The position numbers were made by a program, and so were the translations under genes. Below, in pieces: positions 17,088 through 25,586 of a stretch of 64,000 bases of DNA. The notes beneath the pieces were generated by a model, which made no database searches, was not told where the DNA came from, and was given only the letters and a program-made list of their open reading frames with translations. The DNA comes from Riemerella anatipestifer_E (GTDB lineage: Bacteria; Bacteroidota; Bacteroidia; Flavobacteriales; Weeksellaceae). Position 1 is the stretch's first letter. Every line of letters begins with the position of its first letter. The stretch lies in NCBI RefSeq assembly GCF_009932355.1, contig NZ_LEKU01000011.1, forward strand, positions 7,689-71,688. Direction: 5' to 3'.

Positions 17088-17169
17088 CAGTTCGCCTCTG
17101 CTCGTACGAGCAGAGGCGAACTGTCTTATCTAGCAGAGGTGTTCTGCTTTACCGAGCAGAACACCTCTG
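17088..17169. repeat. Two large GC-rich palindromes (REP-like)
   Basis: The first, 17088-17123, is a perfect 36-bp palindrome without loop (CAGTTCGCCTCTGCTCGT and its complement). The second has a 15-bp perfect stem, CAGAGGTGTTCTGCT (17134-17148) with 17155-17169, and a 6-nt loop. The two share the core GCAGAGG plus most of the next bases. They are too long and GC-rich to be needed as terminators beside the hairpins at 17053 and 17209, and they resemble REP-type elements. Confidence 0.7.
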
Positions 17170-17204
17170 ACAATAGGGATGATTCTATAAGAAATACTTC
17201 TACA

Positions 17205-17238
17205 AAATAAGGCTACCTTTGGGGTAGCCTTTGTTTTA
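17205..17238. terminator. Bidirectional terminator
   Basis: AAGGCTACC (17209-17217) / GGTAGCCTT (17223-17231) with T-rich flanks on both strands. It separates locus A from the converging YkvA-type gene. Confidence 0.75.
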
Positions 17239-17559
17239 ATTTATCTCAATGGTTTTTACCATTTTTTTCTTGGTTTCCCATTCGGAGAATTGGTTGAGCT
17301 CTTTCATTAAGAGCGGAAGCACTAAAGCCAAAATACCCAAGTCGTCCATCACCCCAATAGCAGGTATAAAATCTGGTAAAATGTCTATAGGCGAAATAAT
17401 ATAAACTAAGGCTATGGCGGGAAGTAAAACATTCTTAACCGAAGGTTTATATTGTTTGCTAATGGTGGCTTTTATCATTCGTAAAAGTTCGGGCATTCTT
17501 CTTAAAAGCCCTTTGTTTTGAAACAAAGCCAATCCCAAAAACTTTAATCTAGATTTCAT
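17236..17559 (-). CDS. YkvA-family (DUF1232) membrane protein
   Basis: A 107-residue protein with the DUF1232 signature YIISPIDILPDFIPAIGVMDDLGIL (about residues 53-77), a hydrophobic hairpin typical of YkvA-like proteins. The N-terminus is basic. The function of the family is unknown. It is the last gene of a minus-strand run that begins with aroC, separated from the TlpA-like gene by 55 bases. Confidence 0.8.
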   Translation of the reverse strand: MKSRLKFLGLALFQNKGLLRRMPELLRMIKATISKQYKPSVKNVLLPAIALVYIISPIDILPDFIPAIGVMDDLGILALVLPLLMKELNQFSEWETKKKMVKTIEIN

Positions 17560-17614
17560 TTTTTATATGATTAAATAATTCAGGAGCAAAATACTCAAAA
17601 TCCGTTCCAAAATA

Positions 17615-18172
17615 TTATTTGGCTATTGTTTCTACCAGTTGGTGTACATTGGCAGAATTCCAATCGTTGGCGGTATCGTCCTTTTCTACAATTCTCCCCG
17701 TTTTGTCTATAATAAAAGTCGTAGGGAAGGATTTGGGTAGTAGCTTGTCTAAAATAGGGCTTTGGGCAATATAGACAGGAGCGGTATAGTGGTTATCCGC
17801 TAGAAATTGCTTCACTTTTTCCTCATCATCTTGCATAGCGATAAGTACAAAACTCATTTTGTCGTTTTGTTTATCGTAGAGTTTTTGGATAGAACCCCAT
17901 TCTGCGCGGCAAGGTGGACACCAGCTTCCCCAAAAGTTAAGAAACAGTGTTTTACCTTTAAAATTTTTTAGATTGGTATCAGGTACATTAACACCTTTTA
18001 GACTAATATCAAATTCTTCATCAGTAATGAGTAAAGCATTGTCTAGCTTTTCTATGGCAGGTTTCATAAGAAGCTGACTCCTTACAAAATCTCCAAATTT
18101 AGGAAATAAAAACACCGACAATAGCAAGGCGGTAAGTAGTAAGAAAATGAAATTCTTTTTTAGAAAATTCAT
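17615..18172 (-). CDS. TlpA-like thiol-disulfide oxidoreductase, membrane-anchored
   Basis: A 185-residue protein with one N-terminal membrane helix (about residues 8-25) and a periplasmic thioredoxin domain. The active site WCPPC is at residues 84-88 in FWGSWCPPCRAEW, and the cis-Pro region is PTTFIIDKTG. This fits TlpA/ResA-type reductants for extracytoplasmic disulfides, for example in cytochrome c maturation. It follows a second thioredoxin-fold gene (18192-18755) by 19 bases, so the two are probably co-transcribed. Confidence 0.85.
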   Translation of the reverse strand: MNFLKKNFIFLLLTALLLSVFLFPKFGDFVRSQLLMKPAIEKLDNALLITDEEFDISLKGVNVPDTNLKNFKGKTLFLNFWGSWCPPCRAEWGSIQKLYDKQNDKMSFVLIAMQDDEEKVKQFLADNHYTAPVYIAQSPILDKLLPKSFPTTFIIDKTGRIVEKDDTANDWNSANVHQLVETIAK

Positions 18173-18191
18173 AGTGTTATATTTAGTTAAA

Positions 18192-18755
18192 TTACAGCAG
18201 TTCTAAAATTTCGTTTAGGGTATCTTTACCTTTATTTTTGGCGTAATAGACTTGCAAATCGTTGTGGAATTGCTCTTTAGAATAAGTATCAGGAGAGGTT
18301 TTAAACTTTTCAAACAGCTCTACACCATATTTAGGGCGAGGTCCCCAAGTTTTAATCACATTAAAGGTTTCATCTAAGATTAAGACTTTCGGGATAGACC
18401 TGCCTCCGTTGGTTAAAAATTGGTCTATAAGGGAAGTGTCAGAATCTCTATAAAATAGTCTTACATCATTTCTACCTTCAAAAAAACGAGCCAATACAGG
18501 CACGAGTTGACTGGCATCTCCACACCAAGGCTCCGAAATAATGAGTATTTTACCATTGAATTTTTTGGATTCTAAAGTTTTAAAATTCTCATCCGTAGGT
18601 TTGAATACCTTTAACATACGGTTCATTCTTTGAAGTCCTAGTTCGTAGTAAGGTTTTTTCTCTGCCTCTTCTTCGGTTTTAGGGTGGCTTATTCTGTGGT
18701 GAGTTTCTTCTAAATAAGCCTCAAAAGAAACGGCTTTATCCCAATAGTTTTTCAT
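18192..18755 (-). CDS. Thioredoxin-family protein with single-Cys WCGD motif
   Basis: A 187-residue cytoplasmic protein of a Bacteroidota/Firmicutes thioredoxin-like family. The redox motif is WCGDA (residues 77-81): only one cysteine, so the classic CxxC is absent. Later GGRSIPKVLILDE supplies the cis-Pro loop. It may act as a monothiol protein or have lost redox function. The stop lies 2 bases before the aroC start region, and the gene sits between aroC and the TlpA-like gene. Confidence 0.8.
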   Translation of the reverse strand: MKNYWDKAVSFEAYLEETHHRISHPKTEEEAEKKPYYELGLQRMNRMLKVFKPTDENFKTLESKKFNGKILIISEPWCGDASQLVPVLARFFEGRNDVRLFYRDSDTSLIDQFLTNGGRSIPKVLILDETFNVIKTWGPRPKYGVELFEKFKTSPDTYSKEQFHNDLQVYYAKNKGKDTLNEILELL

Positions 18756-18757
18756 AG

Positions 18758-19822
18758 TTATTTTCTTCTTATTTGGTTAATTAAAAATAAATCGGCAAGT
18801 ACAAAAGCGGTAAGATTTTCTACCACAGGTACTGCACGAGGAAGCACGCAAGGGTCGTGTCTGCCTTTACCTTCTACCGTTACTTTATTGCCTAGTTTAT
18901 CCACGCTTTCTTGTGGTCTTAAAATAGTAGCCACAGGTTTAAAAGCCACACGGAAATAAATATCCATTCCGTTGGAAATACCGCCTTGTATGCCACCTGA
19001 TAGATTGGTTTTGGTAGAAAAATCAGTATTGAATAAATCGTTGTGTTCTTTACCAGTCATAGTGGCTCCACAAAATCCACTGCCGTACTCAAAGCCCTTA
19101 GCTGCATTGATGTTGAGCATCGCCTTAGCAAGTTCTGCTTGAAGTTTGCCAAACACAGGTTCGCCTATCCCTGCGGGTAGATTTTTAACCACACAAGTAA
19201 TGGTGCCTCCTATGGTGTTGCCTTCTTTTTTAATCTCTTTAATTCGGTCAATCATTTTCTTTGCGACATTCTCGTCTGGGCAACGGATTTCGTTGCTTTC
19301 TGTTTTAGAAAAATCCAAATCTTGGTAAGGTTTTTCGCAAAATATATTTCCTACGGAAGACACATAGGCGTGTATTTCGACCTCTTTTGGGAGAATGTTT
19401 TTTGCTAAAGCTCCAGCAGCTACCCAATTGATGGTTTCTCTAGCCGATGATTTGCCTCCGCCACGGTGGTCTCTATGTCCGAATTTTTGGTCGTAAGTAA
19501 AATCGGCGTGGCTAGGGCGATAAGCAGCCGCTAAGTGGTCGTAATCTTTACTTTTTTGATTTTCATTTTCTATAATAAAGCCGATTGGAGTACCTGTGGT
19601 TTTGCCTTCAAAAATACCAGACAGAAATTTCACTGTGTCGCTTTCCTTTCTTTGGGTTACGATGGCAGATTGTCCAGGTTTTCTTCTGTCTAATTCTTTC
19701 TGTACGGCATCTAAATCTACTTCTATCCCTGCAGGAAAATTGGTGATGATGCCTCCGTAAGCTAAACCGTGACTTTCTCCAAAGGTATTCAAAGAAAGAA
19801 AATTACCTAATTGATTATGCAT
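18758..19822 (-). CDS. aroC: Chorismate synthase
   Basis: Converts 5-enolpyruvylshikimate-3-phosphate to chorismate, the last step of the shikimate pathway, with reduced FMN. The 354-residue length is typical. Visible motifs are GESHGLAYGGIITNFPAGI at the N-terminus, the YRPSHADFTYDQKFGHRDHRGGGKSSARET stretch around residue 110 (shown here only as a landmark by its RGGGKSSARET core), and the C-terminal GRHDPCVLPRAVPVVE. Gene order aroC-thioredoxin-tlpA is on the minus strand. Chorismate made here also feeds the DAHP/chorismate mutase enzyme encoded at 37177-38259. Confidence 0.96.
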   Translation of the reverse strand: MHNQLGNFLSLNTFGESHGLAYGGIITNFPAGIEVDLDAVQKELDRRKPGQSAIVTQRKESDTVKFLSGIFEGKTTGTPIGFIIENENQKSKDYDHLAAAYRPSHADFTYDQKFGHRDHRGGGKSSARETINWVAAGALAKNILPKEVEIHAYVSSVGNIFCEKPYQDLDFSKTESNEIRCPDENVAKKMIDRIKEIKKEGNTIGGTITCVVKNLPAGIGEPVFGKLQAELAKAMLNINAAKGFEYGSGFCGATMTGKEHNDLFNTDFSTKTNLSGGIQGGISNGMDIYFRVAFKPVATILRPQESVDKLGNKVTVEGKGRHDPCVLPRAVPVVENLTAFVLADLFLINQIRRK

Positions 19823-19863
19823 GTTGCAAAGTTAATATTTTATGAGGTTATAATTAAGAATAT

Positions 19864-20790
19864 TTATCCTTTGGCTAAAGATTCAAATTCTACCAATACA
19901 GGGAAATGGTCGCTATAACCTCCCAAATACCTCGTTCCAGAGTAGGTTCTGAAAGGTCTGCTTTTCATTTTATCCCAGTTTTTTATCTCGGTTGGATTAA
20001 ATACTTCCGCTTTTTTATAGGTTAGCCCGAAGGAAGTTTGAAAAAAATCTCTTGAAAACATAATTTGGTCAAACAACAATCCTTCTTTTTTGTGATAAGT
20101 AGAGTAGTCCCCTAAATAATACAATGCCGAAAACGGATTGTGTAATAGCTCTAAAATTCCTTCGTGGTAAGTAAATTGAATGAGATTGTCTTCGTTAGGG
20201 TTTTCGTTAAAATCTCCCAATACGAGTACAGCTTCTTTATCTTTGATGATAATGTTTTCTATCAAAGCGTTGATGTTTTCTAAAATTTCATTTCGTTTAG
20301 GGAGGTTGATGTCTTGCTCTCTTTTGGAAGGTAGATGCATCACAAAACAATGGAATGTTTCTCCGTTATATTCTAATACAGAATGTAGTACATCTCTAGT
20401 GGTATCTTCGTAAAGTTCTCCTTGTTCGTTTTTCATTTCAAACTTAAACCTGATGGGGTCAGAGTGTTTCACTGTGATTTTGTTCTTGTCATAAAGAAGA
20501 GCGACATCTATGCCTCTTTCATCAGGAGATTCGTAGTGTAGATAGTGATAGTTTCCTCCAAAAACAGGTTTAGCTAATAAGTCTTCTAGCACTGTTTTAT
20601 TTCCTATTTCGGCTAGTCCCACTAACATCGGTAGGGCATTATGATATTGCTTTATAAGTTCAAAAATGTGTGCTGTTTTATGGAGTTTATTGTGGTATTT
20701 GTAATTATCCCAGTGAGGCAAATATGGCGTGTGTGGCGGAAAAAAATTCTCCACATTATAAAAAGCAACAATTTCTTTTTTTGTGTTCAT
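19864..20790 (-). CDS. Endonuclease/exonuclease/phosphatase family protein
   Basis: A 308-residue protein of the EEP (DNase I-like) superfamily. Motifs in order are FYNVENFF near residue 10 (catalytic Asn), GLAEIGN near residue 58 (metal-binding Glu), HCFVMHLPS and LVLGDFNENPNED (Asp and Asn) in the middle, and GYSDHFPVLVEF (Asp-His pair) near the C-terminus. No signal peptide is visible, so it is probably cytoplasmic. The substrate, whether nucleic acid, sugar-phosphate or lipid, cannot be deduced. It lies 41 bases upstream of aroC on the same strand. Confidence 0.82.
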   Translation of the reverse strand: MNTKKEIVAFYNVENFFPPHTPYLPHWDNYKYHNKLHKTAHIFELIKQYHNALPMLVGLAEIGNKTVLEDLLAKPVFGGNYHYLHYESPDERGIDVALLYDKNKITVKHSDPIRFKFEMKNEQGELYEDTTRDVLHSVLEYNGETFHCFVMHLPSKREQDINLPKRNEILENINALIENIIIKDKEAVLVLGDFNENPNEDNLIQFTYHEGILELLHNPFSALYYLGDYSTYHKKEGLLFDQIMFSRDFFQTSFGLTYKKAEVFNPTEIKNWDKMKSRPFRTYSGTRYLGGYSDHFPVLVEFESLAKG

Positions 20791-20829
20791 TATTTAAAGA
20801 CTTTAGTGGTCTTATGATTAAGTGAAAAG

Positions 20830-20868
20830 TTTAAAAAAGCCCTCAAATCATCGAGAGCTTTTTTAGTT
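20830..20868 (-). terminator. Terminator of the dipeptidase gene
   Basis: AAAAAAGC (20833-20840) pairs with GCTTTTTT (20857-20864), plus CTC/GAG inside. A T run follows on the minus strand. Confidence 0.75.
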
Positions 20869-20871
20869 TGA

Positions 20872-22314
20872 TTATTTCTTTTCTGGGATATTGGCTAAAA
20901 TTTCTTTCAGGAACTTCCAAAACTTCTGTGTTGAAGAAATACTTGCTCTTTCATCAGGAGAGTGAGCCCCTTTGATAGTTGGTCCAAAACTTACCATTTC
21001 CATTTTAGGGTAATTAGCACCAATAATTCCGCACTCTAGACCAGCGTGGCAAGCCACTACATTAGGTTTAGAATTAAATTCTCTCTGGTAGATTTCTTCC
21101 ATTACTTTAATGATTTCAGCTCCTGGCTTTGGCTTCCACCCAGGATATGAACCACTGAATTTTACTTCCATTCCTGCCAGTTCAAAACTTGCTCGGAGTT
21201 GGTTAGCTACTGCTAATTTGCTAGATTCCACAGATGAACGAGAAAGATTGAGTATTTGTAAAGCCCCATCTTTAAGTTCCACTCTAGCGATATTATTAGA
21301 AGCCTCCACCAAGTCTTCTACATCTGGAGACATGCGGTAAACGCCATTGTGAGCAGCATTAAGGGCTAAAATAATTTTAGAACTATCCTCTACGCTTAGA
21401 GCGTTACCTTCTATATCACAAGATTCTATACTGATGTTTAAGTCTTTTTCTAGTGTGGCAAATTCCTCTAATATTTCAGACTTTAAAGCTTCAAATTCGA
21501 TAGAGAATGCTTCTTTATTAGAAACTAAAACAGACACGCTACCTTCTCTAGGGATAGCATTTCTAAGGCTACCTGCGTCTATACTTACTAATCTAGGCTC
21601 GTGAGTAACGGCTAACATTAAGAACCTTGCCAAAATCTTGTTAGCGTTACCTAAACCTTTGTGTATATCCATTCCAGAATGTCCGCCTTTAAGACCTTTT
21701 ACAGTAATTCTGAAGCCATTTTCTGTTACTTTTTGAGTATTGTATTTTTGAGTGGCGGTAACATCTATTCCTCCAGCACAGCCTATGTCAATCTCATCGT
21801 CTTCTTCTGTATCTAGGTTGAGGAGAATCTCTCCGTTTAGAGTGTTAGGCTCTAGTCCAAACGCTCCAGTCATACCTGTCTCTTCATCTATTGTAAATAG
21901 GGCCTCTAATGCAGGGTGAGCAATATCTGTACTTTCGAGGATACTCATCATTGCAGCAACGCCTAGACCATTATCTGCTCCTAGAGTGGTTCCTTTGGCT
22001 CTTACCCAATCGCCATCTACATACATTTCAATCCCTTGGTTGTCAAAATCGAAATTAACATCATTGTTTTTTTGGCAAACCATATCTAGGTGAGATTGGA
22101 GTACAATAGGTTGTTTGTTCTCCATACCTTGTGTGGCAGGTTTTCTAATAATAACATTACCTGTTTTGTCCACAGAGGTTTCTAAGCCTAAGTTTTCTCC
22201 AAAATTTTTGATGAAATTTATAACCCTTTCCTCCTTTTTAGAAGGTCTAGGGACTGCATTAAGAGCAGAGAAATTTTTCCAAATTATTTGTGGTTCTATT
22301 TGTGATAAACTCAT
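20872..22314 (-). CDS. pepD: Aminoacyl-histidine dipeptidase (M20 family)
   Basis: A zinc dipeptidase of 480 residues, the PepD length, that splits X-His and other dipeptides in the cytoplasm. The metal-site motifs are clear: LQSHLDMVCQKN (His) near residue 78, GADNGLGVAAM (Asp) near 118, and TIDEETGMTGAFG (Glu pair) near 147. KGLKGGHSGMDIHKGLGNAN is the lid-domain motif and CHAGLECGIIG a late metal ligand. A terminator follows. No neighbour suggests a special role. Confidence 0.93.
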   Translation of the reverse strand: MSLSQIEPQIIWKNFSALNAVPRPSKKEERVINFIKNFGENLGLETSVDKTGNVIIRKPATQGMENKQPIVLQSHLDMVCQKNNDVNFDFDNQGIEMYVDGDWVRAKGTTLGADNGLGVAAMMSILESTDIAHPALEALFTIDEETGMTGAFGLEPNTLNGEILLNLDTEEDDEIDIGCAGGIDVTATQKYNTQKVTENGFRITVKGLKGGHSGMDIHKGLGNANKILARFLMLAVTHEPRLVSIDAGSLRNAIPREGSVSVLVSNKEAFSIEFEALKSEILEEFATLEKDLNISIESCDIEGNALSVEDSSKIILALNAAHNGVYRMSPDVEDLVEASNNIARVELKDGALQILNLSRSSVESSKLAVANQLRASFELAGMEVKFSGSYPGWKPKPGAEIIKVMEEIYQREFNSKPNVVACHAGLECGIIGANYPKMEMVSFGPTIKGAHSPDERASISSTQKFWKFLKEILANIPEKK

Positions 22315-22402
22315 AATTGATATATCTTTTTTATTTTTCCAAAGTTACAAAAAATCCGCTGATGTCCAGATGTTCTAGTTGAAATGAGAATATACCAAGC
22401 GA

Positions 22403-22951
22403 TTAATTCATAGAAACATCTTCGGGCGTATTTGCCCAAATTAGATGAAGCCCACCCAAGTTCTCCATAATATTCTTCCAAAGAGTGTGGCTGAAACTTG
22501 CAGTTAAATCTATCTCATAGTTTTCTACAGGAATCCAATATTTATTCTCTATTTCTGTGTCCAATTGCATAGCTCCCCAGCCAGAATAACCATAGAATAT
22601 TTTTATATCCTCAGGGGCGATGGTTCCCATCATGATTGCACCGATGACTTTAGAGGCATTTTCTGTAAAGGTGTAACCTTCTGTAATCTTTTCGGCGTCT
22701 AAGGCAGGTTCATTTCCTTTAATAATGAAAAACATTTGAGTAGTACCTACAGGACCACCTGAATAAACTTCTAAGTCTGGTGATAAGGATTTTTGAAAAT
22801 GATGACTTAACACAGGGTTTTTCTTGTTGAGAATAAGTCCAAATGCTCCTTCCTCGTCGTGATTGATGATTAAAACGACCGAACGAGAAAATATATCCCC
22901 AGAAACATCAGGAGTAGAAATTAAAATTTTACCTTTGTAAGACCGATTCAT
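22403..22951 (-). CDS. YqgE/AlgH family protein
   Basis: A 182-residue protein of the UPF0301 family. The motifs KGKILISTPDVSGDIFSRSVVLI at the start, GAFGLILNKK, YSGGPVG and YSGWGAMQLDTEI are diagnostic. The biochemical function is unknown. It is transcribed divergently from pdxH, with only 22 bases between the start codons, so the two promoters must overlap each other or the coding starts. Confidence 0.9.
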   Translation of the reverse strand: MNRSYKGKILISTPDVSGDIFSRSVVLIINHDEEGAFGLILNKKNPVLSHHFQKSLSPDLEVYSGGPVGTTQMFFIIKGNEPALDAEKITEGYTFTENASKVIGAIMMGTIAPEDIKIFYGYSGWGAMQLDTEIENKYWIPVENYEIDLTASFSHTLWKNIMENLGGLHLIWANTPEDVSMN

Positions 22952-22973
22952 AACCCAAAAGTAAATAAAATTT

Positions 22974-23618
22974 ATGGAAAATCTACACGATAAAAGAAAA
23001 GTTTATGATAAAGGTGCTTTGTTAGAAGAGCAAGTGAAACCTAACCCAATAGAGCAGTTTAGAGATTGGTTTTCTGATGCTGAGGAACACCCTGCCATTG
23101 CTGAGGCTAATGCTATGAGTATTTCTACCATAGATAAAGACGGTTGCCCTAGAACAAGAATGGTACTGCTAAAGGCATACACTTGGGAAGGTTTTATTTT
23201 TTATACCAACTATGATAGCCAAAAAGGGCAAGCTATAGAAGAGTATCATAAGGCGTGTTTACATTTCTTTTATCCACCGTTAGAGCGTCAGATTATAATT
23301 AAAGCTAATATAGAACGCTTGGCGGAAAATTTAAGTGATGGTTACTTTCACTCTCGTCCTAGAGGAAGCCAGTTGGGAGCGGTAGTATCACCACAAAGTC
23401 AAGTGATACCTGATAGAAATTTTCTAGAAAATAAACTTCAATTACTAGAAAAAGAACTGGAAGGAAAGGAAATTCCAAGACCTGAAAACTGGGGGGGCTA
23501 CTTGGCAAAGCCTTACGAAATAGAGTTTTGGCAAGGAAGACCCAACAGGTTACACGATAGAATAGTCTATAAATTAACAGATGATTTTGATTGGCAAATA
23601 GTTAGATTAGCACCTTAA
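22974..23618 (+). CDS. pdxH: Pyridoxamine/pyridoxine 5'-phosphate oxidase
   Basis: An FMN-dependent oxidase that makes pyridoxal 5'-phosphate from PNP or PMP. The 214-residue length matches the family. Visible are the FMN-binding stretch GCPRTRMVLLKAY, FYTNYDSQKG, the GSQLGAVVSPQSQVI segment and the C-terminal dimer motif EFWQGRPNRLHDRI ending in VRLAP. The product supplies PLP enzymes such as the cysteine desulfurase encoded at 62143-63288. Confidence 0.95.
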   Translation: MENLHDKRKVYDKGALLEEQVKPNPIEQFRDWFSDAEEHPAIAEANAMSISTIDKDGCPRTRMVLLKAYTWEGFIFYTNYDSQKGQAIEEYHKACLHFFYPPLERQIIIKANIERLAENLSDGYFHSRPRGSQLGAVVSPQSQVIPDRNFLENKLQLLEKELEGKEIPRPENWGGYLAKPYEIEFWQGRPNRLHDRIVYKLTDDFDWQIVRLAP

Positions 23619-23623
23619 AAATT

Positions 23624-23654
23624 TTGAGAATCTAATCAAAATAGTGTAGATTTG
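23624..23654 (+). promoter_or_regulatory. Promoter of the DUF2891 gene
   Basis: TTG (23624-23626), 20 bases, TAGATTTG (23647-23654): a full match to the lineage consensus. It places the transcript start near 23660 and rules out the in-frame ATG-like start at 23652 in favour of ATG 23685. Confidence 0.7.
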
Positions 23655-23684
23655 GCATTGTTAAGTATAATTAAAATCGATTTT

Positions 23685-24761
23685 ATGAAATATAAATTGT
23701 TTTCTTTGGCACTAGCTTTCGGTCTTTTTGGAAATGTGTCAGCACAGGAAACTAAAAAAAACTCGGACGAAATATTAGTTAAGTTATCTAATTTACCGTT
23801 GCATTGTATCCGTTGTGAGTATCCTAATAAGACAGGACATATGATAAACGAGGAAAAAGATGCTACTTTAACGCCTAGCCAGTTGCACCCAGTCTTTTAC
23901 GGTTGTTTCGATTGGCATAGTAGTGTTCACGGGCATTGGATGTTAGTGAGGCTTATTAAAACAAGACCTAATATTTCTAATTATCAAGAAATTGTAAAAT
24001 TATTAGATGAGTCTTTCGATTTGGAAAAAATAGAAGCAGAAGCTCGTTATTTTGACAAATATAAAGGTGCTAACGTGTTTGAGAGGACTTACGGTTGGGC
24101 GTGGTTGCTGAAGTTAGATGAAGAGCTGGTTACATGGGATAACCCTCTAGGGAAACAATGGCACGAAAAACTACAACCCTTAACACGAAAAATAGTATCT
24201 CTTTGGAGAGACTACTTGCCCAAACAAACTTATCCTAATAGAGTGGGGACGCACCCTAATACAGCATTTGCTCTCGGTTTTGCCATTGATTGGGCTAGAG
24301 CAACAAATAATAGCGTTTTTGAACAAGAATTGATACAAAAGTCCAAGCAATTATTTTTGAAAGATAGTTTAATTCCTGCTCATTTGGAGCCAGATGGGGC
24401 AGATTTCTTTTCTCCAAGCCTAGAAACTGCGGACTTAATGTCTAGAGTATTGCCACAGAAAGAGTATGTAAAATGGCTTAATCAGTTTTTTGATAAAAGA
24501 GGAGTAGAAAACATTATAAAAGCTCCTATCATTAGTGATATGAAAGATTATCAAATAGTACATTTAGTAGGGCTTTCGTTTTCTAAATCATGGTGTATGA
24601 AGCGTATTTCTAAAGTACTTCCGAAGAACCACCCTCTAAAAGAGAAATTTAAAGTCGCTTCTAAAGAATTGTTATCTAACGGACTGCCTCTGATTTTTGA
24701 AAGTGATTACGGTGGCGACCACTGGTTAGCGTCTTTTGCTTTGATGGCTATGGAAGAATAG
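23685..24761 (+). CDS. Secreted DUF2891 protein
   Basis: A 358-residue protein with a signal peptide (MKYKLFSLALAFGLFGNVSAQE) and a DUF2891 domain. Recognisable blocks are HPVFYGCFDWHSSVHGHWML near residue 72, ERTYGWAWLLKL and HPNTAFALGFAIDWA. The all-helical His- and Trp-rich pattern recalls glycosidase-like alpha toroids, but no activity is established. A longer frame begins 33 bases upstream; the start chosen here fits the signal peptide and the promoter at 23624-23654. Confidence 0.82.
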   Translation: MKYKLFSLALAFGLFGNVSAQETKKNSDEILVKLSNLPLHCIRCEYPNKTGHMINEEKDATLTPSQLHPVFYGCFDWHSSVHGHWMLVRLIKTRPNISNYQEIVKLLDESFDLEKIEAEARYFDKYKGANVFERTYGWAWLLKLDEELVTWDNPLGKQWHEKLQPLTRKIVSLWRDYLPKQTYPNRVGTHPNTAFALGFAIDWARATNNSVFEQELIQKSKQLFLKDSLIPAHLEPDGADFFSPSLETADLMSRVLPQKEYVKWLNQFFDKRGVENIIKAPIISDMKDYQIVHLVGLSFSKSWCMKRISKVLPKNHPLKEKFKVASKELLSNGLPLIFESDYGGDHWLASFALMAMEE

Positions 24762-24785
24762 AAACTAGATTTATATAATGCCTTA

Positions 24786-24822
24786 AAAATCCTTTTCATT
24801 AAGCTTTGAGAAGGATTATATA
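24786..24822. terminator. Terminator between converging genes
   Basis: AATCCTTTTC (24788-24797) pairs with GAGAAGGATT (24808-24817), with one G-U pair, between the DUF2891 gene and the hypothetical gene on the other strand. Confidence 0.6.
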
Positions 24823-24826
24823 GAGT

Positions 24827-25492
24827 TTATTTTATTTTTGGTTCTTGTCCCAATAATGGCTTACAATAACGCCAGTAAATATTTTCCAAGTCTTCTAAAT
24901 AAGGTAAAACATCATTATCAAATTGAACATACTTAAATTCTAAATCAATATCTTCAAATTGAGCGAACCATTTTCGTAGTTTCAAAGATGATGTTTTTTT
25001 GTGACCAATACCTAAGTGCTGTAAAAACCTTCCAAAAAGATTTTTTTCTACTTTGCCTAGATACAAAATTTTTGTCTCTATGTCTGCACCTTTGTTGACT
25101 ACTGTCCACCAGCCAGAATTAGCTTTTTTTGAACTTTTAAATTTTTTTTGAATTTTTTCGTTTGATAAATTTGATTTATTAATTATTTCAAACCAATAAA
25201 TAGTTGGTTTGTTACTATTTTCTTTTATTTCTTTTATTCTGTCAAATCTTTTAATTAGATTAGTTTTAAAAGTTTCATTTTCTTTGCGTGGAATTTTTTT
25301 CGAATTCTCTCTCAGTTTTAAAAAATCTGAAAATTCCTCTTCGAGAGCTTTTATAAAGTCCTTATTTATGATCAAAGAATTATGAATCTTTATGTTTTCC
25401 TTGTAATTTTTTTTTAAATCTTTGTAAAATAAAATTTTTCTATTTACATATTCGTCTATTATAGTATTTTCTATTATAGTGTCTTTAAGCAT
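24827..25492 (-). CDS. Hypothetical protein, possible GIY-YIG-like C-terminal domain
   Basis: A 221-residue, Lys-rich, very AT-rich gene that I do not recognise. The N-terminal half is helical and charged. The C-terminal half has TIYWFEIIN, then KILYLGKVEKNLFGRFLQHLG, and ends with LEDLENIYWRYCKPLLGQ. The order of short strand, Y-L-G-K, an Arg-containing helix, and a late Glu before PLL is reminiscent of GIY-YIG nuclease folds, without a full signature. It stands alone between a converging terminator and hup. Base composition and isolation suggest recent acquisition, possibly a defence or DNA-modifying remnant. Low confidence in function. Confidence 0.55.
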   Translation of the reverse strand: MLKDTIIENTIIDEYVNRKILFYKDLKKNYKENIKIHNSLIINKDFIKALEEEFSDFLKLRENSKKIPRKENETFKTNLIKRFDRIKEIKENSNKPTIYWFEIINKSNLSNEKIQKKFKSSKKANSGWWTVVNKGADIETKILYLGKVEKNLFGRFLQHLGIGHKKTSSLKLRKWFAQFEDIDLEFKYVQFDNDVLPYLEDLENIYWRYCKPLLGQEPKIK

Positions 25493-25533
25493 TTAGTAAA
25501 ATTATTTTATTAGTAATTTATTATACTTAATTA

Positions 25534-25566
25534 AAAAGTCGCTTCTGTAAAACAAAAGCGACTTAT
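25534..25566 (-). terminator. Terminator of the HU gene
   Basis: AAGTCGCTT (25536-25544) / AAGCGACTT (25556-25564), a 9-bp perfect stem with a T run on the minus strand. Confidence 0.85.
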
Positions 25567-25586
25567 TATTTCTTTGATGAAATAAA

